In this document: one piece after another, positions 25,338-34,478 of the stretch | Layout: each line of letters starts with the position of its first letter | Position numbering within the stretch: the first letter of the stretch is position 1 | The notes under the pieces: generated by a model | Databases searched by the model: none | Told to the model about the DNA's origin: nothing | The model's input: the letters and a program-made list of their open reading frames with translations, nothing else | Program-made: the position numbers and the translations under genes | From: Clostridiales bacterium | GTDB taxonomy: Bacteria; Bacillota; Clostridia; Christensenellales; Pumilibacteraceae | Direction of reading: 5' to 3' | Length of the DNA stretch: 62,706 bases | Assembly (NCBI GenBank): GCA_022508445.1 | Contig: JAFLVG010000009.1 | Coordinates: forward strand, 1-62,706

Positions 25338-26780
25338 TTGGAACGTAAAGCCGGTGTGCTCATGCACATTTCGTCGCTACCCAACGAGCGCGGAATAGGT
25401 TCGATGGGAAAGGCGGCGTATGAGTTTGTAGATTTCATGGCGGAAGCAGGACTGTCGCTCTGGCAGGTTCTTCCGCTTTGCCCCACGTCTTACGGTGATT
25501 CGCCGTACCAATCGCCGAGCGCGGTGGCAGGCAATCCGTATTTTATCGATATCGACACGCTTATCGAAGAGAAGCTTTTGAAGCCGACCGAAGCCAAGCA
25601 GTACAAACTCGCGGCCGTCGATTATGCGGCAGTGTATTTCGAGAGGTTCGACACGCTTCGCAAGGCGTATAAGCGGTTTATAAAGAATCCGCCCGAGGAC
25701 TACGAAACTTTCAAGGCCGAAAACGCGTTCTGGCTGGACGACTACGCGCTTTTTATGGCGCTCAAAGAAGCGCACGATATGCAAGCTTGGTATACTTGGG
25801 AGGACGAGTTCAAGTACCGCACTGCGGACATGTCGAAGTACGTGGAAGCAGGCGAGTTCCATAAATTTTTGCAGTATGAGTTTTTCCGTCAGTGGCTTGC
25901 GCTCAAATCGTATGCTAACAGCAAGGGTGTAAAGATAGTGGGCGATATGCCCATATATGTGGCACACGACTCCGTAGAGGTGTGGGGCAATCCCAAGCAG
26001 TTCCTGCTCAACGAGGACCTTTCCAAAAAGGTGGTTGCGGGAGTTCCGCCCGATTACTTCTCCGCAGACGGTCAGCTTTGGGGCAATCCCATTTACGATT
26101 GGAATTACATGCGCGACACAAATTACGATTGGTGGGTTATGCGCATGAGCATGGCGCTCAAACTGTACGATATCGTCCGCATAGATCACTTCCGCGCTTT
26201 TGCAGACTACTACGTCATTCCGGCCGATCGCACCGACGCGCGCGTGGGCGAGTGGAGAACCGGTCCGGGCATGGCGCTATTCAATGTCATCAACGAAAAG
26301 CTCAATCATCCGGCGATAATTGCGGAAGACCTCGGCGAGCTTCACGACTGCGTACGCGAGCTTGTAAAAGAGACGGGCTTCCCCGGCATGAAGATAATGC
26401 AGTTCTCGTTTGACGGCAATCCCAATAACGATTTCTATTATACAAATTACAACCGGAATTGCGTGGCGTATCCCGGAACGCACGACAACGACACTACGCG
26501 CGGCTGGTTTGAAGCGCTCGACGATTACAACAAGTCGCTCGTCAGAAGAACGCTCGGTTACGACGGCGACGCGATTGCCGCGGAGATAATCAAGCGCTTG
26601 TTATCGTCAAAGGCCGACACCGTAATAATCCCCATGCAGGACTTTTTGAATTTGCCCACAAGTGCGCGCATGAATATTCCGTCTACGCTCGGCGGCAATT
26701 GGGCGTGGCGTTCGAGTGCAAAATGGGTGAGAAAGGCAAAGAGCATCAGAAGACTTCTCGAAAAGTACGACAGACTCTGA
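25338..26780 (+). CDS. malQ: 4-alpha-glucanotransferase (amylomaltase), GH77
   Basis: A 480-residue GH77 enzyme that transfers alpha-1,4-glucan segments in maltodextrin and glycogen metabolism. Motifs are GVLMHISSLPNERGIGSMG, SPYQSPSAVAGNPYFIDI, VRIDHFRAF (with the nucleophile Asp), IIAEDLG (with the acid/base Glu) and PGTHDNDTTRGW. Length is typical. The start is TTG at 25338 with GGAG 11 bases upstream; a nearby ATG is out of frame. No other glycogen genes are adjacent, but a ROK glucokinase lies further along. A hairpin terminator follows. Confidence 0.94.
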   Translation: MERKAGVLMHISSLPNERGIGSMGKAAYEFVDFMAEAGLSLWQVLPLCPTSYGDSPYQSPSAVAGNPYFIDIDTLIEEKLLKPTEAKQYKLAAVDYAAVYFERFDTLRKAYKRFIKNPPEDYETFKAENAFWLDDYALFMALKEAHDMQAWYTWEDEFKYRTADMSKYVEAGEFHKFLQYEFFRQWLALKSYANSKGVKIVGDMPIYVAHDSVEVWGNPKQFLLNEDLSKKVVAGVPPDYFSADGQLWGNPIYDWNYMRDTNYDWWVMRMSMALKLYDIVRIDHFRAFADYYVIPADRTDARVGEWRTGPGMALFNVINEKLNHPAIIAEDLGELHDCVRELVKETGFPGMKIMQFSFDGNPNNDFYYTNYNRNCVAYPGTHDNDTTRGWFEALDDYNKSLVRRTLGYDGDAIAAEIIKRLLSSKADTVIIPMQDFLNLPTSARMNIPSTLGGNWAWRSSAKWVRKAKSIRRLLEKYDRL

Positions 26781-26801
26781 TAAGATATTTATAAGCAATA
26801 G

Positions 26802-26830
26802 AAAAGCGGCTGCATGTACAGTCGCTTTTT
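26802..26830 (+). terminator. Terminator after malQ
   Basis: AAAAGCGGCT (26802-26811) pairs with AGTCGCTTTT (26820-26829), followed by T. Convergent with the minus-strand acidic protein gene. Confidence 0.75.
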
Positions 26831-26863
26831 GTATGCTGTAAATTCTTGAATAAGATTTTACGA

Positions 26864-27370
26864 TTACAGATCTTCTTCCTCTTCGTCATCCTCTTCGAAA
26901 TCGTTGGGATCTACGTCGAAGTCGAAGTCGTCGGGTTCGTCGGACACCGTTTCGACGTCGTCGAAGTCTTCCTCCTCTTCTTCCTCTTCCTCTTCTTCGA
27001 TCAACATCTCTTGCATGCCGTCGGGCAGCTCTTCTTCCTCGTCATCGGCAAACGGGTCCCAGCTGTTGTTTTCGTCATCGTCGTTTTCGGAGATTTCGAG
27101 AGATTCCTTTTCTTTCTCCTCGCGCTCTTTTTTGCACTCGAAGCAAATGTCCTCGTCCTCGCCGAGAAGATTGATATGGCAAATCGGGCAAATGCGATCT
27201 CCTTGCTCTTCTTCCTCTTCGGGGAGCAGAATGGACGGATCGCCTATACCCATTTCGGCTTTGCAAACGGCGCAAAGCTTGTCGCGCTTGTCTATATAGT
27301 TGATTTCACAGCGCGGACAAAGAATGTAAACGGGGCGTTCGTCTTTTTTTGTCTTTTCGGATTTTTTCAT
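26864..27370 (-). CDS. Double zinc-ribbon protein with long acidic tail
   Basis: A 168-residue protein I cannot name. Two CxxC...CxxC zinc ribbons occupy residues 18-36 (CPRC...CAVC) and about 61-79 (CPIC...CFEC). From residue 82 to the end almost every residue is Glu, Asp or Ser, including an uninterrupted run of ten Glu. An acidic, probably disordered tail behind zinc ribbons suggests a nucleic-acid-associated or polymerase-associated factor, but that is inference. GGAG lies 8 bases before the start, and a minus-strand consensus promoter is present upstream. Confidence 0.75.
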   Translation of the reverse strand: MKKSEKTKKDERPVYILCPRCEINYIDKRDKLCAVCKAEMGIGDPSILLPEEEEEQGDRICPICHINLLGEDEDICFECKKEREEKEKESLEISENDDDENNSWDPFADDEEEELPDGMQEMLIEEEEEEEEEEDFDDVETVSDEPDDFDFDVDPNDFEEDDEEEEDL

Positions 27371-27422
27371 TGTGTTTTCTCCGTATCGGTGATATATCGG
27401 TAGATATCGATAAGTCGCCCAT

Positions 27423-27451
27423 ATTATATGCGTTTTGACACGTTTTGTAAA
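27423..27451 (-). promoter_or_regulatory. Minus-strand promoter of zinc-ribbon gene
   Basis: Read on the minus strand: TTTACA (27451-27446), 17 bases, TATAAT (27428-27423), about 50 bases before the start at 27370. Confidence 0.7.
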
Positions 27452-27556
27452 CTGTTTAGAGGTGCATTTTCGAATTTTTAGAAGAGATTTTGTAAAAATT
27501 TAAATTTTTGTTATGCCGTCACGGCAAATTGTCCATAATTACGGGCGGAGGAGCTT

Positions 27557-27799
27557 ATGCGACAGCGTGCCACAAGTGTTGACGAAGTAAAGCAAAAGAT
27601 TGCCCAATTGAAGGGCAAAAACCTTTCGGTGGCGGTTAACCGCGGCAGGAAAAAGGTGACAAAGCTCAGCGGAGTTATTGTAGAGCTGTTTCCGTCGGTG
27701 TTCACGTTCCGAGCGGCGGCAGGCGACATAGTGTCGTTCTCGTATTCGGACGTCATATGCGGCGACATCGTATTCAGAGAAGCAACGGGAAAACGCTGA
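27557..27799 (+). CDS. veg: Veg family protein
   Basis: An 80-residue Veg (DUF1021) protein. The signature KGKNLSVAVNRGRKKVTKLSGVIVELFPSVFTF and the SFSYSDVICGDIVF ending cover the entire small SH3-like barrel. In Bacillus subtilis Veg is abundant and has been linked to biofilm matrix regulation; here only the family can be stated. GGAGGAG lies just before the ATG. A small hairpin (TGCCG-TCA-CGGCA, about 27515-27527) sits upstream. It is monocistronic, with a terminator at 27867. Confidence 0.93.
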   Translation: MRQRATSVDEVKQKIAQLKGKNLSVAVNRGRKKVTKLSGVIVELFPSVFTFRAAAGDIVSFSYSDVICGDIVFREATGKR

Positions 27800-27866
27800 C
27801 AAAAGTTCCCGTCATCAATATTATATGCGTACGGTGTTCGGGCGTTCTTGCGCTTTAACACCAAGT

Positions 27867-27906
27867 CGTGCGAAATTATGATTCGACCGATTTCGCACGC
27901 GTTTTT
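27867..27906 (+). terminator. Terminator after veg
   Basis: CGTGCGAAAT (27867-27876) pairs with ATTTCGCACG (27890-27899), then T5. The gap around it holds nothing else that I recognise. Confidence 0.75.
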
Positions 27907-27988
27907 ATTTCAAGGATAAAACCCGTGGCATAATTTTAAAACTTAACGAATATCATGTAGCGATAACATTTTATTCAAGGAGTAAATT

Positions 27989-29470
27989 ATGCCCGAAAAC
28001 ATTCAAATCAAAAGCGACGAAATTACGTTTGCGGCACGCGGTCAAGCCGTAGTCGAGGCGCGGCAGCCGCTCGAAGCGGAGAGCAAAGTGCTTTCCGTTT
28101 CGGCGCTTGCGACAGCCGTTCCGAGCGAGATATTTGCGGGCGAGGTGCGGTACATGGGCAAGGTGCGGTTTGATTGTATCGTCCTTACCGACGGAAAGGT
28201 CGAATGCATGCAGACCGTTGCCGAGTTTTCGGATAAGATATCGTCGCCGCTTATTTCGGCAGGAACTTTTGTGACGCTCGTTCCCGAAGTAATAAACGTC
28301 GAATCGAGCGTCGAAAACGGAACGCTTAAAACTGTTGCGGTCGTGGATACGATCGCGGTGCTTGCCCGTTCCAACGAGTATCAGTGTCTCGTTCAGACAG
28401 ACGACTGCGTTTATGCCGAAAAGCGAGTCGTCGATTATTGCACGGTGAGCGCCGAGCAGTCGGAGACCGTGTACGTCACCGATAGCACGAGCGCGACCAA
28501 GATTTCCGAAATACTTTGCGTTACAAGCCGCTCGGTAGTCACGGGTGCGCAAGCGTCCGACGGAGAAGTCAAGGTGTCCGGCGCAGTTTATTCTAACGTA
28601 ATCGTACGCACCGACGACGATACGGTTTCGACATGTAAGATTGTAACGCCGTTTGTTAAGAGTATTTCCGCAATGGGCGCAAGCGACGGAAATACCGCAA
28701 TTGCCATCGCGGAAGTAGACGACGCTACGGCAACTCTCGGTGCGGAAAACAATACTATCGAGCTTGCAATCACAATGCGCGTAAATGTGACGGCGATTGA
28801 ATGCAAACACGCAGACGCGGTCGTAGACGTATTCTGCGCCGACAACGAGATTGAGCCGAAGACCGTTGAGGCAAATTGCGTCGCCGTAGATCCGCTCGTG
28901 ACCGTCATAGACACTGTCGACGGACAGATACCGATTGCCGCAGATCGTCTTGCCGCGGACAACGTATTGTGCGTCAACGGCTCGTTCTGCACGCTTTCAG
29001 AGTCCAAGGTGGAGGAGGGGCGCGTTATCGTCGAAGGCTTGGTAGGCGGAGATATCGTTTACTATAACGCCGAAAAGAACGATGTGGATACGCTGTCGTT
29101 CAGACTCCCGTTCAGCATGCCGCTCACAATACACACCGACGCCGCAAACATATGGGCAACCGCAACCGTGACTGACGTTACTGTGCGCGTCCGCCGCGAA
29201 TCGGTGTTCGACATCAAAGCCGAAGTAGCGTTCACATTGCTACCGTCCACTCCGTCCGTTTGTTCGTTCGTAGAGAGCGTGAGCATGGGCGCCGAGATAC
29301 CTCGTCCCGACGCGTCGGTCATTGTTCACATCGCAAAGGCGGGAGAAACGCTGTGGCAAGCCGCAAAGGCGCTTTGCTGTTCGCCCGAGCGCGTCAAGCA
29401 GCAAAACGACGCACCTGCGCCGTATGCAGGCGGCGAGAGGCTCATCAACTTTTGCAGTAAGAGCAAGTAA
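27989..29470 (+). CDS. DUF3794 (SPOCS) and LysM domain protein
   Basis: A 493-residue protein with repeated SPOCS/DUF3794 beta-rich domains over residues 1-430 (for example FAGEVRYMGKVRFDCIVLTDGKVECM and VVTGAQASDGEVKVSGAVYSNVIV). A C-terminal LysM motif (VIVHIAKAGETLWQAAKALCCSPERVKQQN) would bind peptidoglycan. SPOCS domains are found in spore-coat and spore-peptidoglycan proteins such as SafA- and SpoVID-like factors, so a role in spore envelope assembly is likely. No signal peptide is seen, which fits assembly from the mother-cell side. AAGGAG precedes the start. Confidence 0.87.
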   Translation: MPENIQIKSDEITFAARGQAVVEARQPLEAESKVLSVSALATAVPSEIFAGEVRYMGKVRFDCIVLTDGKVECMQTVAEFSDKISSPLISAGTFVTLVPEVINVESSVENGTLKTVAVVDTIAVLARSNEYQCLVQTDDCVYAEKRVVDYCTVSAEQSETVYVTDSTSATKISEILCVTSRSVVTGAQASDGEVKVSGAVYSNVIVRTDDDTVSTCKIVTPFVKSISAMGASDGNTAIAIAEVDDATATLGAENNTIELAITMRVNVTAIECKHADAVVDVFCADNEIEPKTVEANCVAVDPLVTVIDTVDGQIPIAADRLAADNVLCVNGSFCTLSESKVEEGRVIVEGLVGGDIVYYNAEKNDVDTLSFRLPFSMPLTIHTDAANIWATATVTDVTVRVRRESVFDIKAEVAFTLLPSTPSVCSFVESVSMGAEIPRPDASVIVHIAKAGETLWQAAKALCCSPERVKQQNDAPAPYAGGERLINFCSKSK

Positions 29471-29495
29471 AATACAGTATAATAAAGACTATTCG

Positions 29496-29530
29496 AACGG
29501 ACGGCATTTAAACAGGTGTCGTCCGTTTTT
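29496..29530 (+). terminator. Terminator after SPOCS/LysM gene
   Basis: AACGGACG (29496-29503) pairs with CGTCCGTT (29520-29527), T5 follows. It leaves about 95 bases for the spoIIE promoter; a second hairpin (CGCGAC-AACA-GTCGCG) lies in that space. Confidence 0.85.
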
Positions 29531-29626
29531 ACGCGTGTGCTTTCCCAAGGCGGTCGCGACAACAGTCGCGGTGATTCGCCCTTTTGTTACATAAACGCCA
29601 CCGCTCGGTGCTGTAATATTGTATAC

Positions 29627-31867
29627 ATGAGCAAAAAGAACAAATCTGCGCTGTGGCTGTTTGCGGCGGCGCTTATAGTAGTCTGTTGCGGCGGCAAGGT
29701 TTACGGTGTTATGCCGTTCGGCACGGCTATGTTTTGTGCGCTTTCCAATCATTTCTTCATAGGGTTTATCGCGCCCGTCTATCTTTTGTGCTGCTTTCTG
29801 TTCACGTTCGAGGTTTGGCGGCTGTACACTTGCGGGGCTGTGATATTTCTCATGGCGGTGCGGTGGTTTTTGGGGCTTAAAATTCCGCGCTTTGATAAAT
29901 ACGTTGCGAAAACGCTCTTCTCGATTGGCGCGCTTGTAATCGAAACCGTGCTGTTCGGATTATTCATGCCGATAGTTGACGCCGTTATAACAGGATTTAT
30001 TGCAGTGGTTTTCTATTACTTTGCGTCGCATGCGGCGGCGTGTGTGGAGAAAAGCTTTGCCTGCCGTTTGAGCGTGATAGACGGTGCGTCGATGTGCGTA
30101 ACGCTCATCGTGTTGGGAATTGCGTGCGGCAGAGCGCAGGTCTATGGATTTATCGTAGGGCTTGCACCTGCCATGTTCGTTTTGCTCATGCTCGGTGCGG
30201 TCGGAGTAAAAGAAACTTCGCTCGGCGGAGCGGCGATTGCGTTCGGGCTTGGACTGAACGGAAATATCGCGCTCATTCCTTCGCTGATAGCCTGTGTGTT
30301 TGCAATAGCCGCGTTCGGCAAGCTCGCGCGCCCAATATACTTGGTGGCGGCGCTCGGACTTTTCGCCGCGACGGCAACGCTGTTTTTCGTGGAAGCGGTT
30401 GCGGTGGGTAAAAGCACGCTCATGCTCGCCTCGGGCGGCGTTCTTTACTGTTTGCTTCCAAAACGCGCAGTGCGTGCAGTCAAAGCGTACTTTGATTTCG
30501 ACGGCACGGCACGGCTCGCAGTCAGGCATTATATTAACCGCACAAAGGCGGATGCCGGGAACCGCATGCTCGCCGTGGCGACGGTATTCGACGAAACGGC
30601 GAGGTTGATGAACGCATTTGCATCTTCGTCGCCCGACTATGCCGCAATAGGCGCGGCGCTGTCGGACAGCGTTTGCCCGTACTGCCCAAACCGCGCAAGC
30701 TGCGACAGTGAAGTGTCCTCTGCCGCGTTCACGGCGCTTGCCGAGCGTGCACACGCAGGCAAAGCGATAATATCCGATTTTCCCGAGTTTTTCACGTCGT
30801 CTTGTGCGCGAACTGTGGACGTAATAGCGCATGCCAACGAGATAACAGATTCGGCGAGAGAAATGGCGAAGGAGCGTGAGTGCGAAAACAAGGCAAAGAC
30901 AATCGTCACAGAGAGGCTTGTCGCTATAAAGGACGTTTTGGAGGAGCTGGGCAGAAGCCAAGCTCTGCCTGTCGGATTCGACGGCACGGCGGAGGAGCGC
31001 ATAGTTAATGAGCTTGGGCTTGTCGGCGTGGAGTGCGCCGAGGCGTTTTGCTCGCAAGGCGGTGTGACTGCAATCGTGAGAACGCAGTCTGCGTCGGGCG
31101 AAAAAATCCGCCGCGCAGTGAGCGCCTGCCTTAAACGCGAGTACGAATTAAAGTCGCTCGAAAGAACGCAAGCGGCAGGGTGGAGCGTTGCTTCGCTCAA
31201 AAAACGTCCGGCTTACGAGGCGGTTTATGCGCGTGCGGGACTCGGCAAAAACGGCGTAACAGGCGATAGCTACACATTCGAGCGCATAGGCGATAAGTTT
31301 TTGGCGGCGCTTCTCGACGGCATGGGCGCCGGCATGCGCGCAGGCGAGAGCAGCGGCGCGGCGACAGAACTTATTAGCTGTTTTTATCGCGCAGGGTTCG
31401 ATTCGCAGTCAGTCATTGCCGGAGTAAACAGATTTTTGAAGCTTCCGGCTACCGAGAATTATTCTGCCGCGGACGTTGTGGTTTGCGACCTCGATACCGC
31501 CGCTGTCGACATTATAAAAATCGGCTCGCCGCCGTGCTTTATAAAGACCACCGACACCGTGCTTAAAATCGAGAGCAATTCTCTGCCGATAGGCGTACTC
31601 GACGAAATGCGCCCGTTCGTTACGACAAAGCGGTTATACCCCGGGCAAATGCTCATCATGGTTACCGACGGCGTGAGCGATTGTTTTTCGGGCGACGAGC
31701 TTCCCGAATACATAAACGGACTGTCCGTTTTCAATCCCGAAAAGGCCGTAAACGCCATACTCACCCGAGCGCTCGCGCTGTCGGGCGGCGCGCCGCGCGA
31801 CGATATGACGGCTATTGCGTTCAGACTGTTCGATGCGCCCAAAAGAAAAAAGAAGAGCGCAGTATAA
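29627..31867 (+). CDS. spoIIE: Stage II sporulation protein E, PP2C-type phosphatase
   Basis: A 746-residue SpoIIE. Residues about 8-290 form a polytopic membrane region with around ten hydrophobic segments, a central region follows, and the C-terminal PP2C domain (from about 520) carries the catalytic aspartates in LLDGMGAGMRAG, VTDGVSD and PRDDMTAIAF. SpoIIE dephosphorylates the anti-anti-sigma factor SpoIIAA to activate sigma-F in the forespore and helps to build the polar septum. The start at 29627 (MSKKNKSALWLF) is chosen over an in-frame ATG at 29516 that would lie inside the upstream terminator. A TAATAT at 29614 lies so close to the ATG that the mRNA may be leaderless; no Shine-Dalgarno is seen. 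Confidence 0.92.
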   Translation: MSKKNKSALWLFAAALIVVCCGGKVYGVMPFGTAMFCALSNHFFIGFIAPVYLLCCFLFTFEVWRLYTCGAVIFLMAVRWFLGLKIPRFDKYVAKTLFSIGALVIETVLFGLFMPIVDAVITGFIAVVFYYFASHAAACVEKSFACRLSVIDGASMCVTLIVLGIACGRAQVYGFIVGLAPAMFVLLMLGAVGVKETSLGGAAIAFGLGLNGNIALIPSLIACVFAIAAFGKLARPIYLVAALGLFAATATLFFVEAVAVGKSTLMLASGGVLYCLLPKRAVRAVKAYFDFDGTARLAVRHYINRTKADAGNRMLAVATVFDETARLMNAFASSSPDYAAIGAALSDSVCPYCPNRASCDSEVSSAAFTALAERAHAGKAIISDFPEFFTSSCARTVDVIAHANEITDSAREMAKERECENKAKTIVTERLVAIKDVLEELGRSQALPVGFDGTAEERIVNELGLVGVECAEAFCSQGGVTAIVRTQSASGEKIRRAVSACLKREYELKSLERTQAAGWSVASLKKRPAYEAVYARAGLGKNGVTGDSYTFERIGDKFLAALLDGMGAGMRAGESSGAATELISCFYRAGFDSQSVIAGVNRFLKLPATENYSAADVVVCDLDTAAVDIIKIGSPPCFIKTTDTVLKIESNSLPIGVLDEMRPFVTTKRLYPGQMLIMVTDGVSDCFSGDELPEYINGLSVFNPEKAVNAILTRALALSGGAPRDDMTAIAFRLFDAPKRKKKSAV

Positions 31868-31895
31868 GACGAAATATAAGGACTGTTATATTCGG

Positions 31896-31924
31896 TTGAC
31901 TTTTTGTGCGAAATGTAATAAACT
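31896..31924 (+). promoter_or_regulatory. Promoter of typA
   Basis: TTGACT (31896-31901), 17 bases, TAAACT (31919-31924), 43 bases before the typA start. Confidence 0.7.
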
Positions 31925-31966
31925 TTATCATATATCGGGCTTTTACAATCGAGGCTTTTTCCGAAT

Positions 31967-33820
31967 ATGAATAAAGATAAAATTCGAAATGTAGCAATAA
32001 TCGCGCACGTCGATCACGGCAAGACGTCGCTTGTCAACGAGCTTTTGAAGCAAGGCAATGTTTTCCGTGACAATCAGGCGGTTGCCGACAGGGTTATGGA
32101 CAGCAACGCGCTCGAACGCGAGCGCGGCATAACCATATTGAGTAAAAACGCATCGTGCATGTACGACGGATTTAAGATAAACATAGTAGACACGCCCGGG
32201 CATGCCGATTTCGGCGGCGAGGTGGAGCGCGTTCTCAAAATGGTGGACGGCGCACTTCTCGTCGTTGACGCGTTCGAAGGGCCCATGCCGCAGACACGGT
32301 TTGTTTTGGAGCGCGCGCTTGCGCTCGGGCTTAAAATAATCGTAGTAGTCAATAAAATAGACAGATCGGACGCGCGGCTGAAAGAAGTCGTTGATGAGAC
32401 ATTGGAGCTGTTCCTCGACCTCGACGCGAGCGAAGAACAGCTTAACAGCCCGTTCGTTTTTGCGTCCGCGCGCAACGGCGTTTCGTCGCGCATAATTTCG
32501 GACAGCGGCAGAAATATGCAACCGCTTTTTCAAACGATTATAGAGCATATTCCTGCGCCGTCGGGCGATGAGAACGAGCCGTTCAAAATGCTAGTTTCCT
32601 CGGCGGAGCATAACGATTACGTGGGCAAACTCGCGGTCGGCAAAATCGGGAGCGGCGTCGTATCCGTCGGCGATCAAGTTTTGCTTACCAACTATCACGA
32701 CAGCGAGAAATCCGTAAAGAGCAAGGTTGTAAGCCTTTTTACTTACGACGGACTGAAACGCATTCCGGCAGAGAGCGCGTCGGTTGGCGACATTGTTTGC
32801 ATTTCCGGTATAGACGGCGTCATGATAGGCGACACCGTTTGCACGGAGGCGGACACCGCGCCTATCGAGTTTGTAAAAATCGCCGAGCCGAGCGTGGAAA
32901 TGACGTTCATGGTAAACGATTCGCCGCTCGCCGGCAAGGAAGGCAAGTACGTCACAAGTCGTCATCTTCGCGACAGGCTGTATAAAGAAGCGGTCAAGGA
33001 CTTATCGCTACGCGTGTCGGACGGAAGCACTGCGGATAGCTTTGTGGTTTGCGGCAGAGGCGAAATGCACCTTTCGATTCTGATAGAAACAATGCGGCGA
33101 GACGGATACGAGTTTTCCGTCAGCATGCCCAAAGTGCTTATAAAGACGATTGACGGCGTAAAGTGCGAGCCGATCGATCGCGTGTTCATCGATGTTCCCG
33201 AAACCTGCGTCGGCACTATCATGAGTAAAATGGGAACGAGAAAGGGCGAGCTTGTGGACATGACTCCGCACGGCAGTCGCATTAAAATGAACTTCAAAGT
33301 CCCTGCGCGCGGTTTGTTCGGGTATCAGAGCGAGCTCATGACGGACACCAAGGGCGAGGGCATCATGTCGAGCGTGTTCGACGGCTATGAGCCGTATAAG
33401 GGCGAAATCAACCGCCGCGAGTTCGGTTCGCTCATCGCGCACGAGGACGGCGAGTCCATAGTTTACGGACTGTTCAACGCGCAAGAGCGCGGCACGCTGT
33501 TCATCGGAGCAGGCGTTCCCGTCTACGGCGGCATGGTTGTTGGATTGAATCCGCGCGGCGAAGATATTGTCGTCAACGTGTGCAAGAAAAAGCACCTCAC
33601 AAATACCAGAAGCAGTGGCAGCGACGACGCGCTTAAACTCATCACGCCCATGCGCATGACGCTCGAAGACTGCATAGAGTTTTTGGCGGACGACGAGATT
33701 TTGGAAGTCACGCCCAAGAGCTTGCGCATAAGAAAGCGCCTTTTGGACGCTACCGCACGTATGCGCGAGCGCGCGAGAATATTGGGACTCGGCAAGCACG
33801 CGCAAGGCGCGAACGATTAA
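31967..33820 (+). CDS. typA: Ribosome-associated GTPase TypA/BipA
   Basis: A 617-residue translational GTPase of the EF-G superfamily involved in ribosome assembly and stress responses. G motifs are intact: AHVDHGKTSLVNELL (G1), ERGITI (G2), DTPGHADFGGEVERVL (G3), NKIDRSDAR (G4) and SARNG (G5). The C-terminal half has the BipA-specific RGLFGYQSELMTDTKGEGIM and NVCKKKHLTNTRSSGSD. Length is normal. GAGG lies 12 bases before the ATG. A Fic gene follows after 35 bases without a terminator. Confidence 0.96.
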   Translation: MNKDKIRNVAIIAHVDHGKTSLVNELLKQGNVFRDNQAVADRVMDSNALERERGITILSKNASCMYDGFKINIVDTPGHADFGGEVERVLKMVDGALLVVDAFEGPMPQTRFVLERALALGLKIIVVVNKIDRSDARLKEVVDETLELFLDLDASEEQLNSPFVFASARNGVSSRIISDSGRNMQPLFQTIIEHIPAPSGDENEPFKMLVSSAEHNDYVGKLAVGKIGSGVVSVGDQVLLTNYHDSEKSVKSKVVSLFTYDGLKRIPAESASVGDIVCISGIDGVMIGDTVCTEADTAPIEFVKIAEPSVEMTFMVNDSPLAGKEGKYVTSRHLRDRLYKEAVKDLSLRVSDGSTADSFVVCGRGEMHLSILIETMRRDGYEFSVSMPKVLIKTIDGVKCEPIDRVFIDVPETCVGTIMSKMGTRKGELVDMTPHGSRIKMNFKVPARGLFGYQSELMTDTKGEGIMSSVFDGYEPYKGEINRREFGSLIAHEDGESIVYGLFNAQERGTLFIGAGVPVYGGMVVGLNPRGEDIVVNVCKKKHLTNTRSSGSDDALKLITPMRMTLEDCIEFLADDEILEVTPKSLRIRKRLLDATARMRERARILGLGKHAQGAND

Positions 33821-33855
33821 AAATCAATATAAAAATAAAGGGGAATAAGCCAATC

Positions 33856-34452
33856 ATGGAAAACAAACTCGGGATAATATCGGCAGTAGAGCTTGCCGAT
33901 GCGGAAGAGCGGCTCGGAAAACTCGGAGTGCGCAATTTGTACGATTCGGGACGCCTGCCGGTCATGTCAGTCGGCACGTTTGATTCGCTCGCAGAAATAC
34001 ATAGGGCAATGCTCGGCGGCATTTACGATTTTGCCGGCGAGCTGCGCACAGTCGACATCTACAAGGGCAACGTGCGGTTCGTGCTGGTGGAAGGACTTCA
34101 AAGCGCAGTCAGGTTTGCGGCAGTCATGTCGCAGGACACATACGATGAGATTATAAACAAGTTTGCGCAGATGAACATCGCGCATCCGTTTCGCGAGGGT
34201 AACGGCAGAGCGATGCGGCTTTGGTTGGATTTGATGTTCTGGGCAAAGTTCAAAAAGCTCGTGGATTGGAGCAAAATAGATAAAAAGAGCTTTGACGTCG
34301 CAATGGGAATGAGCGCGCTGGACAGTCGCGCCGTCGCGCAGATAATAAGGCCGGCGCTTACCGACAAAGTTGATCGCGCGATGTTCTTGCGCGCTATCGA
34401 CGGCAGTTTTGCGTTGGACGGATATAATAAGTATCGCGCCGAACAGCTATAA
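33856..34452 (+). CDS. Fic/DOC family protein
   Basis: A 198-residue Fic-fold protein with the active-site motif [16 protein letters not shown] (His attacks the nucleotide; Glu-Gly-Asn-Gly-Arg binds phosphate and Mg). Most Fic proteins transfer AMP from ATP to a hydroxyl on a target protein. The upstream [27 protein letters not shown] flap region is also typical. I do not see a clear (S/T)xxxE(G/N) inhibitory motif, nor a separate antitoxin gene. It sits between typA and guaA in host-style DNA, so it may be a resident regulator and not mobile cargo. GGGGA precedes the start. Confidence 0.88.
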   Translation: MENKLGIISAVELADAEERLGKLGVRNLYDSGRLPVMSVGTFDSLAEIHRAMLGGIYDFAGELRTVDIYKGNVRFVLVEGLQSAVRFAAVMSQDTYDEIINKFAQMNIAHPFREGNGRAMRLWLDLMFWAKFKKLVDWSKIDKKSFDVAMGMSALDSRAVAQIIRPALTDKVDRAMFLRAIDGSFALDGYNKYRAEQL

Positions 34453-34478
34453 TCGAAATTTTTACCAAGGAGTTAATT

